From: Chrysopilus asiliformis
Taxonomy: Eukaryota > Arthropoda > Insecta > Diptera > Rhagionidae
DNA: 64,000 bases
Reading direction: 5' to 3'
Assembly: GCA_964034945.1 (NCBI GenBank)
Contig: OZ035962.1
Coordinates: forward strand, 22,167,530 to 22,231,529
The translations under genes were made by a program, and so were the position numbers. Positions within the stretch are counted from its first letter, which is position 1; each line of letters begins with the position of its first letter. The notes below the pieces were generated by a model. That model was not told where the DNA came from and did no database searches. It worked only from the letters and a program-made list of their open reading frames with translations. Below are positions 12,920 through 23,515 of this stretch, one piece after another.

Positions 12920-13824
12920 TAAACAAAACCAACGCGGAGCTCTGATAAGATTCGCTTAGTAAAGTCGCGACTAGTGAAGTAGTCGGTAGCTTCGCAAAGT
13001 CATTATATTACTACTGCATAGCTTCAACGAATCCGCCAGTAACCCTTTGTAAACAGACGGAGGAGTCTCGCTGGCCAAATTGGAGCCAAATTGTTGCGAA
13101 AAGCTGTGGCCAAGCGTGGATTTTCTGTGTGTTTATTTTTTTTGCGTCTACCCGAATCGGTGGTCTATCCAGCTGCGTGAGTGGTTTGGTGGTGGCGCTC
13201 AGCTGAGACCCCAGACTCTAGACAGTCTTGAGATTCGTTTGAAGATCAGTTTTTGCGGGTGTTTCAGATGTTAGACAGTCTCCCCACTTCTAGTTTGTAA
13301 CTGCTTCAGAGGAGCCAAGACTTCTGATGTTCTCAGGCCTCATTTCATTCGCAATTTCGCGGCTGTACAGTTTAGTGCAGATTTCAGTGTGATTTTGCGG
13401 GGTGTTTACTTCGACCGAGTTGAAGAACGTGCTGCGCTGCAACGTAAAGTGTTGGAAATTGAAAATCCCGCCAATTGGATTGAGTGATGGATCAATTATC
13501 CGATCGCGCAGAAGTCGTTAATTGAGCCCTTGGCGGATCGTTTATTAAAATTCGCTTAAGTGAACTCTTTGTGAAAAGAAACTTTAAAAAAATTGCCTAA
13601 ACGCAAGACGCGACAAAACCGCGCGATAATTCAAAAAAAATCTGTTTTTGTTGTACATTTGTTTTGGTGTTTAATTCATTTATATTGTGAATTTGAAACT
13701 AAATGCTGGAGAGTTTTGTTTAATAACGTAATGAATTTGATCGGAAACCAATAATTTGGTGACTCAAGTGTTTGGACGGAAGGTCGATCGTGTGCTCAGC
13801 ACGGATAATACGCCTTTATTAACG
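12920..13824 (+). promoter_or_regulatory. Possible 5' noncoding exon or promoter region, ending at a GTACGT donor
   Basis: This stretch has distinctly higher G+C than its surroundings, contains only short open frames, and ends at ACG followed by GTACGT, a good donor site. The next + strand gene is CYP314A1, whose coding exon is preceded by an acceptor at 23,458-23,459. The stretch may therefore be a distal 5' UTR exon of that gene, with a 9.6-kb intron, or a separate noncoding transcript. Composition and splice signals are visible; the link to the P450 is inference. Confidence 0.3.
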
Positions 13825-14797
13825 GTACGTTGGCGCAATTTCTGGTATGCAAAACAAAAATATCGCTGATCAAGCGGTTATCGTCATAGACAGACATCAA
13901 TATCATCATTAAAATACATCATCAACGTCATTAGCTAACTATAAGCTTGTTGGTTTGTAGTACTAGGAAAGGGTATATCTTATGTTGTTTGAATAGATAG
14001 ATAAAAATATCTGTTTAACCGATAATACCTATAGTAGGTAGATATAGAATAGGATGGAATGTGGCTTGTTTCCTTCAGGGCGAATGGTTTATGGATTCAT
14101 AATATGCTTGTAATGCATAAAAAGCAATAAGGAAATGCATTATTAGCGTTCCATCGCTATCATTTTTCGCATTTCGCATGGAACTTGAGCCGTTTTATAG
14201 AAAACGCGATCAGTGGTGGATCACAACTATTCGATCGATCGATCAATCGATCAGTCTCATAGTGATTCAATTTTCTTCCATTTTCGCATTATTCCACTGT
14301 GAACTATGGTAGATCATCAGATTTAGTTTCAGTGATCAGTTTTCCAGTTTCTACTGTGATAATCCAGCAGAAAAAAGCGATTACACTGTAAATATGCTGT
14401 TTGTAAATAGAAAAGTGTAAGTCACTTGAAATCACGTGCAAAAAAAACTTTTTTTTTCCCCAATAATAAAATGTTATTAACTTATTTTGATAAACATCCG
14501 GTTTTAGAGATGATGCTTCGATTATTTTGTTTTATAATAGATGACATTTGCAAATTTAGTTAACTTTAATCACTGATTGTAAACCATTGTAAATTGCATT
14601 AGATTGGATCATATATGCTGAAGTTTGTACGATTTTTTGAAATTTATGAATGAAGTTACAGATATTAAATGACTGATGTTAGTTTTTATGAATGAAGTCT
14701 TACAAAGTTCAGAGCCGTTTTGATAGTAAATATATTTGAAGCAACCCAAAATTATTCCATTTTTGTTTAATCTGACGCAAAAAAAAAGTCTTATGAG
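13825..14797. other. Noncoding DNA with no gene seen
   Basis: No supported feature apart from a short GATC/ATCG-rich patch at about 14,230-14,250. Confidence 0.4.
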
Positions 14798-15541
14798 ACA
14801 TCTGGGCATCAATCGTGTAACGCGACGCAGACACGAAATTGCGTCTTTCATTAAGAAAAGCAATCGTGTATGGAGACGCGTCGTTGCATACTAGCGACGC
14901 GTCTTTTCGTTCAGCGACACAGTTCGAGGCGTCGCTCAGTGTCATTTCGTCTGTCAGTTCACAATGGAGGAACCAAAGTAAATAAAAGTTTTTGTATTTA
15001 AATTATAATAAATTTATATTATTTTAGGAAGATAACAAGTGAAAACCAGTGGAAAAGGTTCATGGATGAAAATAATGCCTTAGCGAGGGGCGCGTTTGAC
15101 ACTGGTACCTCCGGCAACAAAAAGAAAAAACTTTTGTGGGAGGATTTGATTTTTATTCACTTCAAGCTAAAAGTCTATTAATTATACATTACGGTTTTGA
15201 GATGAGCTGGAACGGATCATTTTTGTCCCTTAAGAACTTGCGAATAACTCGTAATTCACTTTTTTCTGATGAACTTAACACAAAATTAATTTCAGCTAAT
15301 CCAAACATTTTTATTTTGACGTTTCTGTAGCAAGATATTTGTAGTGAGCAAAACTGGTCCGTATTGTGCACTCGGAAATCTTTATTTAGCATGACCTATA
15401 ATTGATTTAAGAAATTCAATCCATTGAACGTTCAAACTTTTTAGTGTCGCGATACACGATTAGAAAAACGTGTCGCGTCGATGTCGCCGTCTCAGCTCAA
15501 AGACGGAGACGTGTCTCGTTACACGATTGATGCCCTGATGT
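14798..15541 (+). mobile_element. Terminal-inverted-repeat element with a Myb/SANT-like ORF remnant
   Basis: The ends carry inverted copies of GGGCATCAATCGTGTAACG, extended by CATC on the outside. Inside, an ATG at 14,964 opens a first exon MEEPK; a GT-AG intron then joins to KITSENQWKRFMDENNALARG and KKKKLLWEDL. The W..FM..N..LA.G...K..LW..L pattern is that of the Myb/SANT-like (MADF-type) DNA-binding proteins that accompany PIF/Harbinger transposases. The frame is cut short after about 50 residues. The 5' part is packed with GCGACGCGTC motifs. No transposase is present. The family is inferred; the target duplication is not clear. Confidence 0.6.
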
Positions 15542-15689
15542 AATTTGATTTGTTGTAGAATCGAAAATTACACTGTTTTCAAGTTTTTTTCTGTTTCCTA
15601 ATATCCAAAGCTGTCTCTATCGGCCAAGGAAAAAAAAGATAAAGAGACGTTCATTCGTTTGTGTGTAACTCTGAAATGGACTGATGCAA

Positions 15690-15760
15690 TAACTCTGAAA
15701 TAAACTGAGCTAGAGACATGAAATTTTGCACAAATGTCGTAAAATCAGGGCTTAGTCGAG
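15690..15760 (-). repeat. Fragment of the microsatellite-bearing dispersed repeat
   Basis: The minus strand contains AAATTTCATGTCTCTAGCTC, the conserved flank that precedes the tetranucleotide array in the other copies. No array is present here. Confidence 0.5.
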
Positions 15761-15794
15761 TCGGAGTCGAGGTAAAATTATTGCTTTAACGGCC

Positions 15795-15911
15795 AATTTA
15801 TTCACTAGGAGTTAAATCGCCTTAACTCCCTTAACTCACCTTTTACATGGAAAATAACACTAGCTAACTCCCTTAACTCACTAACTCGGCTTAACTCCTA
15901 GTGAATAAATT
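15795..15911. repeat. Short inverted repeat (21-bp perfect arms)
   Basis: AATTTATTCACTAGGAGTTA at 15,795 onward pairs perfectly with TAACTCCTAGTGAATAAATT ending at 15,911. The 75-bp centre is made of TTAACTCCC/TTAACTCA units. Probably a small MITE. Confidence 0.65.
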
Positions 15912-16216
15912 AGGGGTAAGAGTCGGAACCGGTAAATTTTCAGAAGAGAGTTTAAAATTCGCGACTCCACAGTTCTGCGTAAAACGCAGCAGACCAAATG
16001 AATGTCAATTGATTCACTATAGTGATTCGTTAACATTCACTTGAATAAACAAAACGTTCACTAGTGAATTCACCTACGACTCACTTTTTCTTCACTGTAG
16101 TGATTTTAGAATAGGAGATTTCTGACAAAACATTGTGCCGATTTGAGTCAAAAACATCGCAATTAAAATATTTTTAAAAATCTGTGGAAGTTGTGTGGTT
16201 TTCCATTGATTAGACC

Positions 16217-16527
16217 TGCACGGAAAGATATAATTTTTGATGCAGTAATCATATTATACTTAGTGCCAACATATTTTGTTTGAGGTAAATATAATATTCT
16301 TGCTACAACCAAAATTTTGTTTACCCCAAACAAAATTCGTTCACCACCAATAGAATTATGTTTAGGGGAATAAAATGCGATAAACATAATTATATTGGTG
16401 GTGAACGAATTTTGTTTTGGGACAAATAAAATATATGTTGTAGCAAGAATATTATATTTATTTCAAACAAAATATGTTTGCACCAATTATAATATTATGA
16501 CAGCATCAAACATTATAGTGTGCCTTA
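16217..16527. mobile_element. Foldback element (about 310 bp)
   Basis: The two arms of about 145 bp are inverted copies at about 80 percent identity. The left arm includes AAATATAATATTCTTGCTAC and AAAATTCGTTCACCACCAAT; the right arm gives their complements in reverse order around a short central loop near 16,365-16,385. The minus-strand open frame through it is incidental. Confidence 0.7.
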
Positions 16528-17752
16528 ATCACGTTTTTATTTATTCTTTCTATGCATTTGATTTTATTCTTTAAAGATCGACTAAAAGTTATTTCTATTT
16601 TAATTTTGGGCTTCGTAGGAATACTCTGAATTTATAATGTCATTTAAAAGAACCCCCATTTAACCCAATTTTCTTAATCAGTTCTAAAAATTGCCGCATT
16701 TTTTTAAATATGAAAACTATAACCACAAGCATTTATAATGATTGCTCCAAAACGATCAATGTTTGATGAAATTTCTTTGACTCATCCAACTTCACCTGAA
16801 TTACATAACGCATTAAATTAACAATTTTTTTATAGGTGATTAAATTGAAAAACCTTTCCGGACCCAGCCAAATCGTGGCCATGAAAGAATTGTGTGGTAC
16901 AAGCAAAATCATTGATTCAAATTCTATGGCGCCCGGTTTCGCTAGTGACATCCGCGAATTTGATTCGAATTTGATTTTTTCCGCGGTTTCTATTACCTGC
17001 TCACCTGCTGCTCTATCTACCTGCCACATCTTAGCAGTTTCTTCTTGTCGCTGTGTTTTTTTTTCGCTAATTTTATGGAGTTGTTAATTTTTGCAACTTG
17101 TATAAAGATGGTACACGATGACCGAATATAAATTGTGAAAAGCACAGTCAGCGCTTATGACTTCATTAGGTTAAATATCACCACGAGGGAATGAGGGGAA
17201 TAGCTAAAATTTGGACCAAAATTTGGTATTAGATGCGCGCGAACTATTATCGTTAGAGTTAGATTTGAACGGGAAATTCCTAAGGAACTTGTTTTCGCTT
17301 TTTTGTGTTTCTCTACTTTTTTATGCTGATTTCTTCCAAAAATTTGCTTCCTTTGTTGTCTAAGATTGAGTGATCTTTTCGCCTGACATGATCTTCATTA
17401 GCACGTGTTTCTCATAGCCAAAGTGGAGAAAAACGCGAAAAAGTTCGCGGCCATCGTGTGTGGGGGGATCACATCAACCTGTTCGAATTTCAAAAGTCAA
17501 GATAAAAAATTTTTTTACAACACTCAATCGATGGAAACCATTCGCAAGTTCATTCAACCAGAAAATTTGATTTTCTCATTCTTAATTTTAAATTTTTATA
17601 GCCGCTTGATGGAACTGACTACGAATTATCACATTTAGGACTTTAATGCTCTCAAGATGATCGTTTACTTTTGATAAAAGCTTACTGCGTATTTCTTTTC
17701 CTCAACATCATCTGATAAGAACATTAAATCGAATCTGATTGCGATTTAATCA
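16528..17752. other. Noncoding or unassigned DNA
   Basis: The segment 16,840-17,050 is richer in G+C and open on both strands, and 17,405-17,500 likewise. Neither shows a domain I recognise nor paired splice sites giving a protein. They may be exon or transposon remnants. Confidence 0.3.
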
Positions 17753-18451
17753 TACAGTGAAACCCTCATTAAAAGCTAAATCTTGTCATTTGGGTCTTTT
17801 CCGCGATATCCGGACCGGTCCTATTGCGTCACCTTAAGCTATAAATATTTGGCCCCGCGAATTTCTTATAGGGAGTGAGTGCAATAAAATTCAATCAAGA
17901 ATATTTATATTTTGGGTAAAATGTTTGCAATATCATAAAAGTTTAATTTATGTGGGTTTTTGAAACGTGGAACAAAGAAAACATAAAAAAAACTCTGCAT
18001 GAAAAGTGAATGACACAAAAGTGTTGAAAATTAAAGAAACTTAATATGGAAAATTACCGGTGTTGGAATATTTCTATAGAAACCAATTTTTCGGTGTCTC
18101 TTTGTTTTCTAGGGAAAAAAACTCATCGTTTTACATCAATGAAATCCTTAAAAATCGAGCTGCACCTGATAAATATCTTCCAGTTTCACACATAGAAACG
18201 ACAGGATTTTTAGACAGGATTTGGTTCAACAAAAAATAAAACCAATTTTTCAAATATTCTCTGGAATGTTTCTTTGCCATTTTTTCGGAAATAGTGTATT
18301 GTATCGAAAAAAAATCGAGACGAAAAAACATAACTTTTACGCACGAAAGAAAATCTTCATTGCCACCAAAGATCATTCCCATTGAATAAATGGTCTTCAA
18401 GTTTTCCGTAACCTTAAGAAAGTTCTTAAAATTTGTGTTCGAAAAAAGATA

Positions 18452-18815
18452 CAGGGAAACCTGTATAAGTCAGATCCTGGATAAGCCGGAAGCCTGTCTA
18501 AGCCGCACACCTTTCAAAGACCCATGATTTAGTTTTCCATAATAAATGAATATGTGTCAGTCGTAAACCTGTCTAAAGCCCAATTCAGACTAACGATTGC
18601 GATTACGATTGCGAATAGGATTGAAGCTTCTCGACCAATGAGATCAAAGTTTTAGGTACATAAAAGCGATAGGTACATAAAAGCTTAGATCTCTTTGATC
18701 GAGGAAGCTCAATCGTAATCGCAATCGCAATCGCAATCGCAATCGCAATTGCAATCAGTCTGACACATTTCCTGGTCCCGTGCGAGTCCGGCTTATAAAT
18801 ATCATCACTGCATAA
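18452..18815. mobile_element. Second pogo-like inverted-end element nested in the first
   Basis: Starts TACAGGGAAACCTGTATAAG followed by TAAGCCGGA. The right side, reverse-complemented, gives CAGTGATGATATTTATAAGC then CGGACTCG. The ends match only in part, so this is tentative. Confidence 0.35.
18586..18763. repeat. Hairpin element with a GCAATC hexamer expansion in one arm
   Basis: CAGACTAACGATTGCGATTA on the left pairs with a right arm ending GCAATCAGTCTG. The right arm has gained five to six tandem GCAATC units (about 18,720-18,756), which the left arm lacks. On the minus strand the expansion translates as an Ile-Ala repeat, which is not a gene. Confidence 0.65.
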
Positions 18816-19139
18816 TAAAATTTTTGACTTTTTTGAGACCCGAAATATTTTTTTCGCAAATCTTACCTTTGCATGATTTGAAGATTCGTTAGTTTTTGCG
18901 TGAGAAAATATTAACAGAAATAAAAAAAAGTCTGACAAATCGGTCGTAACTAAAAGCTAAAAGAAACAGAATAGTTACAAGGTGCTACATCTGGAGAATA
19001 CGGAGACTGCGGTGTTCAATAAACACTAATATCCAATTGAAATTTTTTAATCGAATGATTTTCTAATTTCCGTATTTCTTGCTATGCTGGTATGATCCCA
19101 ACATAACTAGATATGAGCCTAACGAAAAGCTCCACTGTA

Positions 19140-20508
19140 TTCTCTTACACCTGAAAAATCTTGTATAAAAAATAATCCGCAATTCATTGGTAACGGAGTC
19201 TCCGTTTTTTTATTGATCCAGGAAGAATTTCTGGATTTTACTCTCGGCAGAATTTTTTGTTACGCGATCAGATACCGTACCGATGAAGTAAAGAGAACCA
19301 TCCAAGTGAATCCTACAATTCCCGCGGGCACTCAACGAATTCAGCATCAAAGAAGGGAATGGAGAAAAAAAATTAAAGTCGCTAAATCATTTTGAGCTTT
19401 GACTTTGACTCGATTTGTTGCTTTTTTTTGGCATGAGGGTTTCTCAATTCCGTATTCGCATCGAAACCTAAGTTTTTTGATAACGCGAAGTCGTTAAACT
19501 CGCCACTTGTAGGACGCGCACAAAAAAAACCATCGTTACTGACTCTGGGATGGGGCTTTGGGCGGTCTTGGGCGCGGAATTGGCCCAGTTTAGACAACGA
19601 GATTATATAATAATAAAATTTATTATCTGTGATAAGAATTGTTGGATTAATCAACTGGATTTTCTTGGATTTCGTTTAATAAGAATAATTCTCGCTGTTT
19701 ATTTACTAACATTTTAGTTGAAACATTATTTAACGACATCAAGTTCAATGCCCTGTAGTTTGAATTTACTGGCCGTGAACTACGTGATATTCGCCATACT
19801 TCAAAATTAGTATCTTCTACGCGTCTGATAGTAGGAAGTTGAGTTTATTTCGAATTTGCCACAATTTCGTTTTATTGTGACTATATAGAATATGTTATTT
19901 CGTAGATCAGATCGTAGAGACCTTCTTGTCACATTCATGCTGACGTTAAAGTACTTAAAGGAGATGTTAACAACTGTAAGAATAAGAACCACGAGTAACT
20001 AAGATTGATACCGCGACTTTGATTCTGATTGCCATCCAGTGTTTGTCACTATCTCCATAAATCTTAATTTGACTTCATTGAAACCATTCCCGACCCCATC
20101 CAATATAGATAGATCAAATCCGGACGTTAGTTTTAGTTTTGTTAAGTTCACATTAAACATTATTGTCCCTCCAGTGTTAGATAATAATCAGACAACAAAT
20201 ATAACCAACCAAGAATTTCGAGTTCCTGACCTTAGATTCTGTCCAACTTTGGTCCATTAAACTCATGACATGATTTTTTTTTAAATTTGATTGGCCTATC
20301 ATTTAACATCCATATTGTCAAGCTGAAAATTTATTCGCTTTTCAAAAAACTTCATTAATCAAAATTTTCTCCGAGTTATACCAAAATCCTGACGCAGTTT
20401 CTTTTTTAAAAAAATCAAGAAATATGCTTGACAAATTTTAACTAAAAAATCTGTAGAATTTCAACATATTTATTTTTCAATAAAAAAAAATTTTAAGTAT
20501 GTTGCAAA
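19140..20508. other. Intergenic DNA with no gene seen
   Basis: Open frames at about 19,213-19,395 (+) and 19,382-19,654 (-) show no recognisable domain. Nothing else supported. Confidence 0.35.
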
Positions 20509-20610
20509 CTTATTATCAGTCCCTGTTTTTGTAATCATAGGAAAGGACTATTTTCAGAACTTGTTATTAGCCCTTGTTTTTGTAATAATACGAAAGGACC
20601 ATTTTCAGAA
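20509..20610 (+). repeat. Tandem duplication, 51-bp unit, two copies
   Basis: Unit with CTTGTTTTTGTAAT..ATA(G/C)GAAAGGAC and ATTTTCAGAA, repeated once with about 6-7 differences. Confidence 0.75.
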
Positions 20611-22284
20611 GATGATCTGCGGTGACAGCTTTCGCTCCGTGATTATTAATCTGGAATCAATCAAATGAGTTTTTTTTAAATTCAGTATTACAAAAAAACT
20701 TTCCTGGTCTGGCCGGAATTTTAAAAAATAAATTACGTCAATTTTTTAACAGTAAAAAATATAAATTTTAAAATAAAAGCTTCAGTCCTGGACTAGATAA
20801 ACTAAAGCGTAATAACTGCGAAATTTTAAAGAAATCGGTTGAGTGATTTTTGAGCAATCGTTGTCACCGATTTTGGAAAGTTTTAAAAATTAGTATATGA
20901 TCGAGTTTTACCAGTGAACCTTAAAGGATTTTCACTCGGTTTTTTGCATTCCAAAGCTGTTATCGTCCTATGGAATTCTGTGGAATGTGATTTTAGAAAA
21001 AATGAGCCATTTTCGAGAGAGTTTCAAAAGTCTTTCCCATTTGTATTGTGAAATCTTTCCCATTTGTATTGTAAAATCTTTCCCATTTTTTCCCAGTTGA
21101 GGGGGAAGGAGAGGTTCAATTTTTGTAATTTTTGGGACGGAGTTTAACTTTGGGAAAAGCTTGGTCTGAGTCAAAATTCAACTTTCTACCTCAATTAGTT
21201 GCCGAGTTTTCGAAAAAAAATTTTTTTTTTAATAAATAAGTCCTACATGATATTTAATTATGTATAAAAGGTATCATCTTTACCCTAGTAGGTTCACAGG
21301 CAAGAAAATAATTACAATAAAAAAGGGTGTCATTTCACGGCTAGGTGGCTATTTTTTTCTAATCGGTAAATTTTTGCGCCCCACATTTTATGTTATCCGA
21401 AATCCTCTTCTATAACCTTTTCAAAATTCTAACTAATCTCTATTTATACCAGCCGCCAATAGAAAATCAACAGTGTCAGTTAAAAAGACATAAATATAAA
21501 TAAAAGTTAATTTGTGATCTCAAATTAAATTGACGTGAAGACACGATCACGTAACAGATTCCCCTGAATAAAAAAAAAAGAAAAAAAATTAAGTTATGTA
21601 CGACCGGCAGCCGCATAATCTTTGAACTTGAACTTGACGAGATTAAAGTCGTTAAACGATCGGGCTTTGCGGGGTTAAGAGCCGCTCACGAAAAAATTGT
21701 AAGTGCGTCCAAAACTGGAATTAGTCCATATGCAAAGGCAAACAAAATTAATACTGAATAGAAACAATTTTGTTGACATTTTAGTACATTGAAATGGAAA
21801 TCCACACCATCTAATGATCTGTGATCTGCCCTTGTATTTCGGGTGCTCCTTTGATTAGAGCGCTTTTATCAATGAGTGGGCCTTTCACTAAGAAACAACT
21901 GATATCATTCCATGGTGGAATTCCAAGTATTTTCACACATTGTTTTCTGATTCTAACAAGAACAATAAAGTGTTTTCCGTTGCGTTGGGAATGTGAAAGT
22001 TTTTTTCAATTCAAGCGCAAAATGCGTGGCGCTTAGAGGTCTTCAAGCTCAAAGTCTAGGTTATCTTAAAGATAACAAGTAGTTGGAAAAACGTATGTGT
22101 GTTATTTTTAGAAAAGTGTTTTATTATTTTTTGTGATAGTGATATTTTAGTATCTATGAATGACAATTTGCTTTTAAAAGACACAAAGTTTTGAAAAATA
22201 TATGAAAACAAAGGAGAAAGCATGACCTTCGCTATATTTGTGTGAAAATTTTCACAATTTCTAATCAGACAATTTCTGATGAGA
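20611..22284. other. Intergenic DNA with a short tandem repeat
   Basis: No gene seen. At 21,029-21,092 a 24-bp unit (TCTTTCCCATTTGTATTGTG) is repeated about 2.5 times. The AT-rich remainder holds only motif-free open frames. Confidence 0.45.
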
Positions 22285-22468
22285 GTCTACGTAGTCTTAA
22301 CACTAGCGAATTTTAGTAGTAAACTTTAATGGTCCTTACATTAATAACAACTGATTCATAAACTAAAAAAAATTTATGGTGTTTTAGAGTTGAAACTAAA
22401 TTTGTCATTGGTAGCAAAATTAAAGTCTACTATGTACAAAAATTCGCTAGTCTTAAGACTACGTAGAC
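22285..22468. mobile_element. Short MITE with 29-bp inverted ends
   Basis: GTCTACGTAGTCTTAA at the left end pairs with the right end over 28 of 29 positions, continuing through ACTAGCGAATTTT. The 184-bp interior is AT-rich and noncoding. Confidence 0.75.
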
Positions 22469-23457
22469 ACAAATTTATAAATCTTCATTGGTAAGATCCT
22501 TAGCATTTTACGAAGAGAAATCTACTGGTTTTTTGTATTGCCTATTATTTATAGGTTTTTTTGTTTAATTTTCATTTTTTTCCTTTTCGAAAAGCCCGCT
22601 TTGATCAAAGTTGCATAAATTACGGCACTTCTGTTAAAAATTTCCAAAACCTACCAAGTGTTGTCAAAATCGACTTGGAAATTTTTAATGAAACGCCTAC
22701 ATTTATGCACAATTTAAAGTCGCTAAAATTCAAATTTGAAAATTACTAAGGGTGTTTTTTTTTAATTTCGTATTTTTCTGGAAAAAAATTTTTCTGTGAA
22801 CATTGAAATATAATTATCTACCCTGTTTTCAATCTTTGAAGATTTACACTGCAGACAACTGGTCGGAATACAGTCCTATTTGCTCGAAAAGGGGAAAAGA
22901 AGGACATAAAAGATGCCAATCGAGACGATTTTCAGTGCAAGAATTTTTGGAGCCCAAACAGTAGGCATAAGAAACAAAAACAAATTTCGTACCCAGTGAT
23001 TGAGCTAAGGATTTGCAATTTAACATTAAACTGAAAGTTAAGTTCGTTAATGAGACTTTCCTGAAAACGGAGCACCGTAAAAAAATATGGGAAAAAAATC
23101 TTTTGAAATGAAAACTCCATACCTTAGAATTCAGTTGTGTCACTTTTGCCACCCATTCCCGTATAAATGAAGAAGTTTTTTGTAGTTTTCACGATAACGG
23201 TGCGTCATATCGAAAAAATTATAAAAATAACAATTGTTTTAAATACAGTTTTACATAACTCCTCCATAAATCAAAACTTCATTGAATCAGTGTTTTCCTC
23301 TTTCCCTGCACAATATTTTTTTAATACAACTCGTAAATTTCACCTTTTTCATTATTACTAAAAATAGTCTTTACTAAATGATAGAGTCATATTTTAATTT
23401 TGCACATGATCGTTTATTAAAAAAATGATTTGCTGATAAACTTGTTTGTTTCCTTTC
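22469..23457. other. Upstream region of CYP314A1
   Basis: AT-rich with no coding sequence seen. It ends in a pyrimidine-rich tract and an AG acceptor (23,458-23,459), so the start of shade is probably joined to an upstream noncoding exon. Confidence 0.45.
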
Positions 23458-23473
23458 AGCAATAAAAGTTAAA

Positions 23474-23515
23474 ATGGGCAACAACACCATATTGAAGTCA
23501 TGTCCTTTACACTAA
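23474..23515 (+). promoter_or_regulatory. Upstream ORF overlapping the shade start codon
   Basis: An ATG at 23,474 in context AAAATGG opens 13 codons and stops at 23,513-23,515, crossing the shade ATG at 23,500 in another frame. A ribosome starting here could not also start at the main ATG by simple reinitiation downstream, so it could limit translation. The frame is visible; use in the cell is not shown. Confidence 0.5.

Larger units (their letters stand above)
17753..19139. mobile_element. pogo/Tigger-like element, internally degraded, host of nested insertions
   Basis: The left end CAGTGAAACCCTCATTA (from 17,755) and the right end, reverse-complemented CAGTGGAGCTTTTCGTTA (to 19,137), differ almost only by transitions, and both are flanked by TA. 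CAGT-starting ends with a TA target are usual for pogo/Tigger elements. No intact transposase frame remains in the 1.38-kb interior. Two further inverted-repeat structures lie inside (18,452-18,815 and 18,586-18,763). Confidence 0.5.

Noticed and set aside
13080..13274. 64-aa + strand frame
   Set aside because: Lies in the possible 5' noncoding exon; no motif.
16733..17087. Overlapping frames on both strands, one faintly like phage tail-tube proteins
   Set aside because: The likeness is a few residues only and the context is an insect intergenic region.
18603..18938. Minus-strand protein with an Ile-Ala repeat
   Set aside because: The repeat is the GCAATC expansion in a hairpin arm.
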